A stretch of 64,000 nucleotides of DNA from Verrucosispora sioxanthis (GTDB lineage Bacteria > Actinomycetota > Actinomycetes > Mycobacteriales > Micromonosporaceae). Each line of letters starts with the position of its first letter. Within the stretch, counting starts at the first letter, position 1. Location: positions 62,001 to 126,000 of the forward strand of contig NZ_SAIY01000012.1 in NCBI RefSeq assembly GCF_010560025.1, given 5' to 3'. A model generated the notes under the pieces. The model did not search any database. It saw nothing but the letters and a program-made list of their open reading frames with translations, and was not told the origin of the DNA. The position numbers were made by a program, and so were the translations under genes. This document shows, in pieces, positions 1 through 8,333 of this stretch.

Positions 1-1
1 C

Positions 2-910
2 ACGGTGCCCTCGGTCGTCGCGGAGGCCGCACTGGGCCCCCGCGCCATGACGGTGTTCCGGGGCGATCTGGAGGGCGTGCTGTACGACGCGGTCCGCGAC
101 CGGGTCGAGATCCGCTTCGGCATCACCGTCGATGCCGTCGACCAGGACGCCGACCGGGTGGCGATCACCCTCAGCGACGGCACCACCGAGGAGGCCGATC
201 TGCTCGTCGGCGCCGACGGCGTGCACTCCGCGACTCGGACGACACTGTTCGGTGCCGGTCATCGGGTCGACCTGCCGTACGTGGTGGCGGCCTTTCCGCT
301 CGCCCGCCCGCCCGAGGGCGTGCCCGCCTCGTCCGCCACCACGTTCATCGGTCCGGGACGTACGGCGGCGCTCGTCAACCTGGGTCCGGGGCGCTCCTCG
401 GCCTTTGCCACCTACCGTTGCGCGGACCCGGACCGGGAGTTGGCGCGCGGGCCGGTGCCCGCGTTACGCGCCGCCTTCGCCGACCTGGCCGGCGGCGTTC
501 CCGAGGCGCTGCGTGACCTGGAGGCCGATCCGGCCGTCGCCTACTTCGACCGGGTCAGCCAGGTGAAGGTGCCGCAGTGGAGCGTCGGTCGGGCGGTTCT
601 GCTCGGTGACGCGGCCTGGTGCGTCAGCCTCTTCGCCGGGCACGGCGCGGCCCTGGCGCTCGCCGGTGCCGACCGGCTCGGCGCCGCCCTGACCCGGCAC
701 GGCGACGACATCCGGTCGGCGTTGACGCAGTGGGAAGCCGGCCTGCGCGCCGAGGTCACCAAGCGGCAGGCGCTCGCCCGCCGTGGCATGTACCAGTACG
801 CACCGCCGAGTGGCCTGCACGTCTGGCTGAACGAGGTCGCGATTCGGGCGGTCACCCTGCCTGGCATCCGCGGCCTCGTCCGTCGCGGCATCGAACGCCA
901 GAACCGGTGA
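2..910 (+). CDS. FAD-dependent monooxygenase, 5' end cut by window edge
   Basis: The reading frame is open back to the first bases, so the N-terminal FAD-binding GxGxxG segment lies outside the window. Within the visible ~300 residues are the two later flavoprotein-hydroxylase motifs: GADGVHS (about residue 68) and LLGDAAWCVS (about residue 199) followed by a Gly/Ala-rich helix. These are the DG and GD motifs of group A aromatic-ring hydroxylases. The family uses NAD(P)H and O2 to hydroxylate or epoxidise small molecules; the substrate cannot be read from sequence. It converges on the secreted NPP1-like gene with about 28 bases between stop codons. Confidence 0.8.
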   Translation, partial: TVPSVVAEAALGPRAMTVFRGDLEGVLYDAVRDRVEIRFGITVDAVDQDADRVAITLSDGTTEEADLLVGADGVHSATRTTLFGAGHRVDLPYVVAAFPLARPPEGVPASSATTFIGPGRTAALVNLGPGRSSAFATYRCADPDRELARGPVPALRAAFADLAGGVPEALRDLEADPAVAYFDRVSQVKVPQWSVGRAVLLGDAAWCVSLFAGHGAALALAGADRLGAALTRHGDDIRSALTQWEAGLRAEVTKRQALARRGMYQYAPPSGLHVWLNEVAIRAVTLPGIRGLVRRGIERQNR

Positions 911-938
911 CCGCGTGGCCGACCCGGCGTGCGGTGGG

Positions 939-1769
939 TCAGCCGTACGGGTCGAAGGGGATCCCGGCGGGCTTGGCGGCGGCGAGCAGGTACTCGAACG
1001 AGCCATCTTTGATCTTGATGGTGGCGGCGCCGAAGTCGGCGTCCATCAGCCGGGTGCGCAGCTCGGTGCTGGGCCAGCCGTTCCAGTCGACCACCGGTGG
1101 GTAGTGCCAGACGTGGTAGTGGTTCTCCGGCGGCTCGTCGTTGTTGTTGGCGAGCCGGAAGAAATGCGTCGACGCGCCGTCCTTGTGGTAGACGACCTTC
1201 GGATGGGTGCCGTCGAACCGCACCTGCGAGCGCGGGTAGGTGCGCCGGCTGCTGTGTTGGGTGGTGCTCACGTACTCGACCCGGTTGGCTGCCTGGTCGA
1301 CCCAGGAGATGACGTGCTCCCAGTCGTGCCGATGGCCGCCGAGGCCGCTGCCATGCACGGCCTGGTCCTTCTCGAAGTAGCTGGCGTAGACGATCGCGCA
1401 CCAGCCGTTGTTGCACTTGGCGCGGGCGTACGTCTGCGACATGTCCAGATCGGAGCGGTCCCGGCAGCTGCCGTTGATCGCCCCGGTGGTCTTCAGCCCG
1501 CCGTTGATCGTGCCGTCCGGGCTGATCGCCGACACGGCGTAGCAGCCGTCGGTGTCGTAGTCGTAGGCGGGCGAGAACGACGACTCGTAACCGCCGGCGT
1601 TGTGCGGCAGGTTGGGCAGTGAGTTCGCGTGTGCCGGTGCCGCCGGGACCAGGATGCCGAGCGCGGCCAGCCCGGCGACGAGCCGGGCCAGCCAGCGCCG
1701 GTCGGACCCCGGCGGCTGGCCGGTGGTGGATGTCGGTGGGGGAGATGACGGCGATGACACGGGATCCAT
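939..1769 (-). CDS. Secreted NPP1-like (NLP) necrosis-inducing family protein
   Basis: A 276-residue protein with a signal peptide (hydrophobic about residues 28-48, AHA cleavage region). It contains GHRHDWE at residues 145-151, the hallmark heptapeptide of necrosis- and ethylene-inducing peptide 1-like proteins, which provides the metal-binding and cytolytic surface. Cysteines flank the core region (76, 102, 119, 124). NLPs from oomycetes, fungi and some bacteria bind plant sphingolipids and permeabilise dicot membranes; whether this one is toxic is inference. The ATG at 1769 was chosen because an AGGAAGG-type ribosome site sits 7 bases upstream; a longer frame to 1820 adds only a charged leader. 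It stands alone, with a small inverted repeat in its upstream region. Confidence 0.88.
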   Translation of the reverse strand: MDPVSSPSSPPPTSTTGQPPGSDRRWLARLVAGLAALGILVPAAPAHANSLPNLPHNAGGYESSFSPAYDYDTDGCYAVSAISPDGTINGGLKTTGAINGSCRDRSDLDMSQTYARAKCNNGWCAIVYASYFEKDQAVHGSGLGGHRHDWEHVISWVDQAANRVEYVSTTQHSSRRTYPRSQVRFDGTHPKVVYHKDGASTHFFRLANNNDEPPENHYHVWHYPPVVDWNGWPSTELRTRLMDADFGAATIKIKDGSFEYLLAAAKPAGIPFDPYG

Positions 1770-1812
1770 TCGTCGCCTTCCTGGGCCGGAGCGCTTGTCG
1801 GGGCGCCGATGC

Positions 1813-1831
1813 GTGAGCATCTATATCTCAC
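1813..1831. promoter_or_regulatory. Inverted repeat upstream of NLP gene
   Basis: GTGAG and CTCAC are separated by nine AT-rich bases (CATCTATAT). The repeat lies 44-62 bases upstream of the NLP start in a locally AT-rich stretch, a position suitable for an operator or promoter. No regulator can be assigned. The rest of 1770-1978 shows nothing else recognisable. Confidence 0.3.
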
Positions 1832-1978
1832 GTTGGTAGGAGGCCGGTCAACGCTGAACGCGAGGCGGATTCATTAACTGTCGGTGGGGCCGGACGCGCC
1901 TGCGTCACCGAGCCGCTGTCAACGCGGCCATCCGGCCAGCCGCGCGTCGATCCGGGACGAGCCCCGGGGCGGAACGGT

Positions 1979-2865
1979 CTACCGGGCGGCGGCCAGGGTC
2001 ACCGGCACCGCGACCACCTTCGTGCGGGAACCGTCGTCGGCGGACACCTCGTACACCTCGATCGTGCCGGCCTGGGCGGCCGGCAGCCGGTATCGCACGG
2101 CGACCCGGTAGGCGCCCCGGCAGCCGGTGCCGCAGGTGGCGGTGGTGAAGGCGGTGGCGAGCTGGCGGCCGGCGGCGTCGAGCACCCGGACGCTGACTGT
2201 TCCCTCGAACACGTCGGCGCTGCCGGTGACGGTGACCGGGCTGTTCACCCGGTCGCCGATGACCGGTCCGGTGACCACGATCGGTGGCAGCAGGTCGGTG
2301 TGGGCGGCGCGGCCGGCTGGCGCGGCGGTGCCGAAGTCGACCTGTCGCACGGTGGGGAACTGGGTGAGGGTGTAGACCACCTGCGCCTCGCGTAGCCGGG
2401 CGGTGACCGGGTCGGCCACGGCGGCCAGCCGGACGCTGGCGACGCCGTCGGCGATCCGGCTCACCTCGGCGCCGTCGGGCAGCAGGGTGACCAGGCCGGC
2501 GTCGGCCTCGCGTCGGGTCGGCCCCGCGGCCAACTCGGCCAGGGCCAGTCGGGAGGTGGCCACGGTGGCGGGTCGGGTGCGTCGGGTCGGAACGAGCCGC
2601 CCGTCCCGGACGTACCACAGCTCCAGGGTGAGGGTCGCCGGCCGGGCGACTCCGGTGGTGCCGTGGCGCCGGCGCGCGGCGTGGCTGGTGCGGAGGTGTC
2701 GGTGGGCGGCGACGCGATGCTGGCGGACGGGCCGGCGCTGGTGGGGGCGGGCGCGGTCGGCGCGGTGGCGGTCGGCGCGGGGCCGAGCGAGCCGGACCGC
2801 GCCGGCGCGCACCCGGCGACCAGCAGCACCAGGGCGACAAGCGTCACGAGTCGGCGGCGGCTCAT
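1979..2865 (-). CDS. GerMN-Gmad2 lipoprotein (LpqB-like), frameshifted
   Basis: The N-terminus (ATG at 2865) is a clear lipoprotein signal, MSRRRLVTLVALVLLVAGC, followed by a Thr/Ala/Pro-rich linker. The GerMN domain (TLTLELWYVRDGRL, then LAELAAGPT) and a C-terminal Gmad2 immunoglobulin-like domain (VVTGPVIGDRVNSPVTVTG) continue in another frame. One base appears missing near 2643, in a C run. The start overlaps the kinase stop (ATGA), so RR-HK-lipoprotein form one operon, the mtrA-mtrB-lpqB arrangement. Genuine LpqB is longer and has a beta-propeller instead of Gmad2, so this is a paralogous, shorter system. The protein is predicted to be anchored outside the membrane and could modulate the kinase. 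Confidence 0.75.
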
Positions 2866-4343
2866 CCGGTGCCGCCGGTCGGCTCCTGTCCGAGCGTGCC
2901 GGACAGTTCCGAAGGCGCCCGCGCGGAGCCGGTGCGCTCCGCCGTCGGTACGCGGGGCAGGTCGAGCCGGAAGCGGGTGCCGACGCCGGGGGTGCTGTGC
3001 ACGGTCAACCGGCCGCCGAGCAGTCGGGCGTTCTCCAGGGCAATGGCCAGACCGAGCCCGCTGCCTCCGCCGGAGCGGGCCGGGTCGACCTTGTGGAAGC
3101 GGTCGAACAGGCGGGGCAGGTGCTCGGCGGGGATGCCCGGCCCCTGGTCGTCGACGTCGACGTGCACCCGGTCTCCAGCGCGGGCCGTCCGGACCCGGAC
3201 CGCACCGGTGCCGTGCTGCACCGCGTTGGCGATCAGGTTGCCCAGCACCCGCTCCAGTCGGCGCGGGTCGGTGCGCAGCCACAGTGGGCCGCCGTCGACT
3301 GTCACCCGATCAGACCAGCCGCGCGCGGCCACGATCCGGCGCACCAGGACCGGCGCGTCCACGTCGGTCACGCTCACCGCCTCCCGCCCGGCGTCCAGCC
3401 GGGAGATCTCCATTAGGTCCTCCACCAGCCGGCGCAGCCGGACCACGTCGGTGACCAGCAGCTCACCGGCGCGCCGGGCGTCGCCGGGCAGTTGGTCGAG
3501 GTGGTCGCGCAGCAGCGAGGCCGCCCCCACCAGCGCGGTCACCGGGGTACGAAGTTCGTGCGCCACGTCGGCGGTGAACCGCCGCTCCCGTTCCTGCGCG
3601 CGGTGCAGGGCGGCGATCTTCGCCTCCAGCGCCTCGGCCATCTCGTTGAACGACGCGGCCCACCCGCTGAACTCGTCCCGCCCGGCCACCGGCAGCCGGG
3701 TGGCGAGCAGACCCTCGGTGATGGCCCGCGCGGCCCGGCTGGCCCGCCCCACCGGTTCCAGGGTGCGCCGGGCGAGGGTGTGCCCGACCGTGGCGGCCAG
3801 CAACACCACGAGCACCCAGCCGGCGCCGAGCGCGTTGCGGAGCTGCTCCAGCCCGGCGGCGAGGTCCCGCTCGTCGGTGATGACGTACAACTCGGCGGTC
3901 GAGCCGGGAATCCGCCCGCCCACCACGAGCAGCCGGGTCGGTTCGAAGCTGCGCTGGTAGCCGAGTTGCCCGGCCGCGACGGTGCTGCGCAGCCGCTCGG
4001 TCAGCGGCGGCGCGTACGCCGGGTCCGAGGGCCAGGTGTCCCCGGCGATCAGCACCACGTGCCGGCCGCTGCCCTCGAAGCTGGTCAACAGTTCGGTGCG
4101 GCGCTGCTCGGTCAGCGGCAGGAACTGCCCGGCGAGCACCAGCCGGTACCGGGCGTCGGCCGCGGCGGCGTGCAGCGACGCGTCGTAGCGGGCCTGCCGC
4201 AGCAGCAGGTACGACCCACCGGCGAGCACCCCGGCGGAGATCCCGGCGACCAGCACGAACGCGATGGTCAGCCGGCGGCGCAACCGGCCGGGGCGGACCG
4301 TCTGCCGGTCCGCTGGCGTCCGCGGTGGCGGCTTGCTGCCCAT
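2862..4343 (-). CDS. Sensor histidine kinase with HAMP
   Basis: 493 residues. There are two membrane segments (about 26-48 and 172-190) bounding an extracytoplasmic sensor domain of about 120 residues, then HAMP, a dimerisation/phosphoacceptor helix with FTADVAHELRTP (phosphorylated His262), and a C-terminal ATPase domain (GNLIANAVQHG N-box, DDQGPGIP, GGGSGLGLAI). The architecture matches MtrB/EnvZ-class kinases. It begins 13 bases after the response-regulator stop, and its stop overlaps the lipoprotein start, so the three are co-translated. The signal is unknown; the periplasmic domain and lipoprotein partner suggest an envelope cue. Confidence 0.93.
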   Translation of the reverse strand: MGSKPPPRTPADRQTVRPGRLRRRLTIAFVLVAGISAGVLAGGSYLLLRQARYDASLHAAAADARYRLVLAGQFLPLTEQRRTELLTSFEGSGRHVVLIAGDTWPSDPAYAPPLTERLRSTVAAGQLGYQRSFEPTRLLVVGGRIPGSTAELYVITDERDLAAGLEQLRNALGAGWVLVVLLAATVGHTLARRTLEPVGRASRAARAITEGLLATRLPVAGRDEFSGWAASFNEMAEALEAKIAALHRAQERERRFTADVAHELRTPVTALVGAASLLRDHLDQLPGDARRAGELLVTDVVRLRRLVEDLMEISRLDAGREAVSVTDVDAPVLVRRIVAARGWSDRVTVDGGPLWLRTDPRRLERVLGNLIANAVQHGTGAVRVRTARAGDRVHVDVDDQGPGIPAEHLPRLFDRFHKVDPARSGGGSGLGLAIALENARLLGGRLTVHSTPGVGTRFRLDLPRVPTAERTGSARAPSELSGTLGQEPTGGTG

Positions 4344-4356
4344 CGCCGTCGCCCGC

Positions 4357-5037
4357 TCACCCGGCGACGAGCTTGTATCCGGCGCCGCGTACCGTGCGGA
4401 TCAGCCGAGGGTTGCCCGGGTCGGCCTCGACCTTGGCGCGCAGCCGCTGCACCGCCACGTCGACGAGCCGGCTGTCGCCGAGGTAGCTGTGGTTCCACAC
4501 GCGGTCCAGCAGCAGCTCCCGGGTGAACACCTGTCCGGGTCGGCGGGCCAGCTCCAGCAGCAGCCGGAACTCGGTCGTGGTCAGCGGCAGCTCGGCACCG
4601 TCCCGGCGGGCCACGAACGCGCCGGGGTCGATCTCCAGGTCGCCGACCCGCAGCGGCCCGGGCTCGGGCGGCACCACCGCCCGGCGTAGCACCGAACGGA
4701 CCCGGGCCACCAACTCGGGCAGGTCGAAGGGCTTGCGCAGGTAGTCGTCGGCGCCACATTCGAGGCCGACCACCACGTCGATGGTGTCGGTCCGGGCAGT
4801 GAGCATGAGGATCGGCACCGCACTGCTGCGTCGGATCTCCCGACACACCTCAAGGCCGTCGACGCCGGGCAGCATGACGTCCAGCACGATCAGATCGACG
4901 GTCCCGGCCCGCCAGGTGGCCAGAGCCTGCCGGCCATCCGCGGCGGTCGCCACCCGGAAACCGGCGCGGCGCAGCCCGAGGGCGATGACCTCCCGGATGG
5001 AGGCGTCGTCCTCGACCACCAGCACACGGCCGTCCAT
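4357..5037 (-). CDS. OmpR/PhoB-family response regulator
   Basis: 226 residues from the ATG at 5037. An N-terminal receiver domain carries the acidic pair D10-D11 and phosphoacceptor D53 (VLDVMLPG); the later Thr (MLTART) and Lys (RKPFDL) of the receiver active site are present. A C-terminal winged helix follows (TTTEFRLLLELARRPGQVFT, VDVAVQRLRAKVE). A longer frame to 5148 exists, but family members start directly at the receiver strand, so the short start is used. First gene of the operon with the kinase and GerMN lipoprotein; MtrA-like in layout. Confidence 0.93.
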   Translation of the reverse strand: MDGRVLVVEDDASIREVIALGLRRAGFRVATAADGRQALATWRAGTVDLIVLDVMLPGVDGLEVCREIRRSSAVPILMLTARTDTIDVVVGLECGADDYLRKPFDLPELVARVRSVLRRAVVPPEPGPLRVGDLEIDPGAFVARRDGAELPLTTTEFRLLLELARRPGQVFTRELLLDRVWNHSYLGDSRLVDVAVQRLRAKVEADPGNPRLIRTVRGAGYKLVAG

Positions 5038-5135
5038 GATGCACCCAGGGTAGTCCCGGACGGTCGGCAGGTCGCTCGGCGTGACGGGCGACGACGGGGG
5101 GCCGGCCGGCGCCGGACCCCCGTCGCGGCGGTCGG

Positions 5136-5714
5136 TCATTCCTGCCACTGGTGTGCCACGTCGAGCACGATCCGGCTGTGGTCCCCGGGGCCGGTCAGCA
5201 CGAACACCCGGAACGGCAGCCGGGCGCGGACGCCGACAGCGAAGGTGCTGTAGCCCTCGAAACTGCCGCCGAAGACCACGTCGCGCAGGGTCTGGTAGCG
5301 CAGCACGTTCGCCACGTGCTCGCCGGTCCGGTACGGCACCGTCGCGAGGTGCTCGTCGTCGTACGCCGGGGCGCGCAGCGAGACCCGCAGCAGCGCGCCA
5401 CCGGCGGTGTACGGCGACAGCGCCAACCCTTCGCCCTCGGTGTACGTCTCGCCGTAGCCGACGGAGTAGCCGGTGACCGGGCCGTCGAACTCGAACACCA
5501 CCCGGTCGTGACAGTCGTGCCGACCGGTTCGTACGTCGACGAGCGGCGCGGAGCTGAGCGCCCCGGCGGTCTTGTCGCCGCTGCCCCAGGTGATCCCGCA
5601 GTACGGTGAGCCGGTCGCCGCCTGCCTGGCGGCGGTGGGTGCGGCTGTGGCGGTCGCGGCGATCAGCGTGGCGAGCGCCACGACCAGCGTGGTGACGGTC
5701 CTTCTGATCCTCAT
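5136..5714 (-). CDS. Secreted AMIN-like domain protein
   Basis: 192 residues starting at ATG 5714, with a strong GGAAGGGAG ribosome site. A signal peptide is evident (about 1-31, ending in an Ala-rich cleavage region). The remainder matches the AMIN-like domain family of actinobacterial exported proteins: YCGITWGSGDK, VDVRTGRHDCHDRVVFEF, then a beta-rich fold. AMIN domains in other bacteria bind peptidoglycan or guide secretins and amidases; the actinobacterial AMIN-like family has no established function. It is transcribed toward the response-regulator operon and diverges from the protease gene. Confidence 0.8.
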   Translation of the reverse strand: MRIRRTVTTLVVALATLIAATATAAPTAARQAATGSPYCGITWGSGDKTAGALSSAPLVDVRTGRHDCHDRVVFEFDGPVTGYSVGYGETYTEGEGLALSPYTAGGALLRVSLRAPAYDDEHLATVPYRTGEHVANVLRYQTLRDVVFGGSFEGYSTFAVGVRARLPFRVFVLTGPGDHSRIVLDVAHQWQE

Positions 5715-5788
5715 TTTCTGCTCCCTTCCGGCCCGCCGATTCCTGAGACGTGCGGGCTCGACCTGGTGAAGTCCCACCGTCGCGTCGC

Positions 5789-5816
5789 TACGCCACGGCA
5801 GTTTCGCCGTGGCGTA
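5789..5816. promoter_or_regulatory. 11-bp-arm inverted repeat between divergent secreted-protein genes
   Basis: TACGCCACGGC and GCCGTGGCGTA form perfect arms around a six-base AGTTTC loop, in the gap between the AMIN-like gene (leftward) and the protease gene (rightward). It could be an operator serving both genes or a transcribed hairpin. The rest of the gap is AT-richer near 5880-5890 (TTAATATT), probably promoter DNA for the protease. Confidence 0.4.
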
Positions 5817-5943
5817 ACGCGCGGGTAACAGCGGTGGGCGGTATGACGCTTTCGCGATGACTACCAGCGAAGGGCGGCCATTAATATTCACGCACATCGA
5901 TAGCGGCGTGTCGGCGCGCCGCTCAGTCCGCAGGGAGTGCGTG

Positions 5944-7125
5944 ATGATCCGACGACAACTGCTGCGCGCGGCCACCGCCGCGCTGGCGGCGGTGCTGGCG
6001 GCGACGGGGCTTCAGGTGGCCACCGCCGCCGGCGCCTCGGCGGCCCGGACCGTCTACTACGACGCCAGCCGGGCCGGCGAGTTCCGGACCAACTTCGACC
6101 AGGCCGCGCAGATCTGGAACAGCCGGGTCAGCAACGTGCGGCTGGCGCCCGGCACGCCCGCGAGCGTCACCATCTACGTCGACAGCGGCTGGCCCCGGGC
6201 GCAGGTCACCGGGCTCGGCTCCGGACGCATCTGGATGGGCTGGCAGGCGGTCGACCAGGGCTACCACCGCACCCGGATCGCCACCCACGAGTTCGGTCAC
6301 ATCCTCGGTCTGCCCGACCGGCGCACCGGGCTCTGCTCCGATCTCATGTCCGGCAGCAGCGCGCCGGTGTCCTGCACCAACGCCTACCCCAGTGCCGCCG
6401 AGGCGAGCCGGGTCAACCAGCTCTTCGCCGGCAGCAGGAGCGCGTCGGCCGCCGGCAGCTACACCTGGACCGAGGACACCGGGGTCGGGATCCTCGTGGT
6501 CAACGGTCGCCCGGCCACCGAGAACTACCCGTGGCTGGTCTACACCTCCGGCTGCACCGGCACCCTGATCAAGTCCAACTGGATGGTCACCGCCAAGCAC
6601 TGCCCGACCCCGTCGTCGGTGCGGGTGGGCAGCATCAACCGCACCAGCGGCGGCACTGTCGTCCGGGTCAGCCGGGCGGTCAACCACCCGAGCATCGACG
6701 TCAAGCTGTTCCAACTCGCCAGCTCGGTCAGCTACGCGCCCGCGCCGATCCCGACCAGCTCCGGTGCCGTCGGCACGGCCACCCGGATCATCGGCTGGGG
6801 CCAGACCTGCGCACCCCGGGGCTGCGGCTCCGCGCCTACCGTGGCACACGAGCTGGACACCTCGATCGTGGCCGACAGCCGGTGCAGCGGCATCAACGGC
6901 CCGTACGAGATCTGCACCAACAACACCAACGGCAACGCCGGCGCCTGCTACGGCGACTCCGGCGGCCCGCAGGTGCGCCGGATCAACGGCGTGTGGAACG
7001 TGATCGGCGCGACCAGCCGAGCCGGTAACAACAGCTCCACCTGCGCCACCGCCCCGTCCATCTACGGTGACCTGACCTCGATCCGCTCCTGGATCAACAC
7101 CCAGGTCGGCGGCCTGCCCTCCTGA
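5944..7125 (+). CDS. Secreted snapalysin-like metalloprotease fused to trypsin-like serine protease
   Basis: 393 residues with a signal peptide (1-34). Residues 36-165 resemble snapalysin (peptidase family M7): a zinc motif HEFGHILGLPD at 115-125 (H115, E116, H119, D125) followed by the family's GLCSDLMSG turn. Residues about 180-390 are an S1 trypsin fold with His219 (MVTAKHC), Asp252 (IDVKLFQL) and Ser339 (CYGDSGGP), plus paired cysteines. Both catalytic sets look complete, so this could be one secreted chain with two protease activities, or a protease whose N-domain processes it. The ATG at 5944 is preceded by AGGGAG; GTG 5941 is an alternative. It stands alone after a divergent promoter region. 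Confidence 0.85.
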   Translation: MIRRQLLRAATAALAAVLAATGLQVATAAGASAARTVYYDASRAGEFRTNFDQAAQIWNSRVSNVRLAPGTPASVTIYVDSGWPRAQVTGLGSGRIWMGWQAVDQGYHRTRIATHEFGHILGLPDRRTGLCSDLMSGSSAPVSCTNAYPSAAEASRVNQLFAGSRSASAAGSYTWTEDTGVGILVVNGRPATENYPWLVYTSGCTGTLIKSNWMVTAKHCPTPSSVRVGSINRTSGGTVVRVSRAVNHPSIDVKLFQLASSVSYAPAPIPTSSGAVGTATRIIGWGQTCAPRGCGSAPTVAHELDTSIVADSRCSGINGPYEICTNNTNGNAGACYGDSGGPQVRRINGVWNVIGATSRAGNNSSTCATAPSIYGDLTSIRSWINTQVGGLPS

Positions 7126-7138
7126 CCCGCACCGCCGT

Positions 7139-7207
7139 GATCATGCAGGTGTGGTGCCCCACGAACGCCCCGAAACGGGCTGTTCCGGGTGCCACACCTG
7201 CATGATC
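7139..7207. repeat. Interspersed inverted repeat, GATCATGCAG family, copy 1
   Basis: Perfect 16-base arms, GATCATGCAGGTGTGG at 7139-7154 and its complement at 7192-7207, enclose a 37-base centre. A second member with the same arm core and nearly the same span occurs at 63392-63468. It lies just after the protease stop, 51 bases before the methylase start. It may also fold as a transcript hairpin, but its repetition points to a dispersed palindromic element. Confidence 0.65.
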
Positions 7208-7257
7208 GGCGAGGGTTGTGCGGGGGAGCGCGGGGTGGGGTGGGATAGTGGGCGGTC

Positions 7258-8301
7258 GTGGCGAGATATGGGGTGTTGAGTCTGCCGTCGAGTAACCGGG
7301 TGTACTCGGGGGCGGCGGTGGAGTTGACCCGGGCGGAGCTGGAGATCTTCGGCGACGCCGTGCTCGGTGGGCGCGTCGGTGACGTGTCCACCGCGACGAT
7401 CGGTGGGGCGCGCTACGTCACGTTCGAGGCCGTCGGTGGTCTGAGCGAGCGGGACGCCGCGCTGCTGGGCAACCTCTCCAGCGCGTACGCGATCTTCGAG
7501 TTCGTCGGCGACCTGCTGCGACCCGTGCCGTTGACCCGGCTGGACCGCTTCGACGACGACCTGCTCACCATCCAGAAGTACCCGGGCAAGACCAACGAGC
7601 AGTTCACCAAGCTGCTGCTCAACGTCACGCTGCTCGCCTCGGACGGGGCCGGCGAGCTGCTGACCCGACGGTTCCGGGTGCTCGATCCGCTGTGCGGCCG
7701 GGGCACCACGCTCAACCAGGCGATGATGTACGGCTTCGACGCCGCCGGCCTGGACCGCGACAGCAAGGACTTCGAGGCGTACCAGACGTTCCTGAACACC
7801 TGGCTGAAGCGCAAACGGATCAAGCACCGGGTGCTGGAGTCCGGGCCGATCCGTCGGGAGCGCAAGGTGGTCGGCCGGCGACTACGGGTGGAGCTGGCCG
7901 CCTCGAAGGAGGCCCACAAGGCCGGCGACGTGCAGTGCGTGGACGTGGTCAACGCCGACACCACCCGGGTCGGTGAGTTCTTCCGCCCGGAGACCATCGA
8001 CGTGGTGGTGGCCGACGCGCCGTACGGCGTGCAGCACGGCAGCCGTACCGCCGAGACCGGCCTGGCCCGCGACCCGCTCGCCCTGCTCACCGCCGCCGCG
8101 CCGGGCTGGGCACGAGTGCTGCGCCCCGGCGGCGCGCTGGGCATCTCGTGGAACACGAACGTCGCGCGGCGGGAGGAGGCCGCCGCCCGGCTGGCCGCGG
8201 CCGGCCTCACCGTCCTCGACACCGGCCCCTGGCGCACCCTGACCCACCGAGTCGACCAGGCCATAGTCCGCGACGTCCTGGTAGCCCAAAAACCCACCTG
8301 A
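7258..8301 (+). CDS. TRM11/THUMP-type RNA methylase-like protein
   Basis: 347 residues from GTG 7258. A Rossmann methyltransferase core is visible: motif I DPLCGRGTTLNQ (about residue 143), an acidic residue binding SAM after it (GLDRDS), and motif IV as DAPYGVQ, the position of N/D-PPY in amino-methyltransferases. The overall pattern fits the UPF0020/TRM11 family that methylates guanosine N2 in tRNA. The first proline of the catalytic DPPY-type motif is Ala here, so substrate and activity need testing. A long inserted basic helix region sits at about residues 180-225. It converges on the phosphatase gene, the stops sharing a hairpin. Confidence 0.7.
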   Translation: MARYGVLSLPSSNRVYSGAAVELTRAELEIFGDAVLGGRVGDVSTATIGGARYVTFEAVGGLSERDAALLGNLSSAYAIFEFVGDLLRPVPLTRLDRFDDDLLTIQKYPGKTNEQFTKLLLNVTLLASDGAGELLTRRFRVLDPLCGRGTTLNQAMMYGFDAAGLDRDSKDFEAYQTFLNTWLKRKRIKHRVLESGPIRRERKVVGRRLRVELAASKEAHKAGDVQCVDVVNADTTRVGEFFRPETIDVVVADAPYGVQHGSRTAETGLARDPLALLTAAAPGWARVLRPGGALGISWNTNVARREEAAARLAAAGLTVLDTGPWRTLTHRVDQAIVRDVLVAQKPT

Positions 8302-8333
8302 CCCCGGCGGGGTCAGCGGGGGTGGGCTTGGGG
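8285..8333. terminator. Bidirectional terminator spanning both stop codons
   Basis: The core stem is TGACCCC-GGC-GGGGTCA (8299-8315). Its two ends are the stop codons of the rightward methylase (8299-8301) and the leftward phosphatase (8313-8315). The stem extends outward through imperfect CCCAA..CCCACC / GGTGGGC..TTGGG pairing. It sits exactly between convergent genes. Confidence 0.65.
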
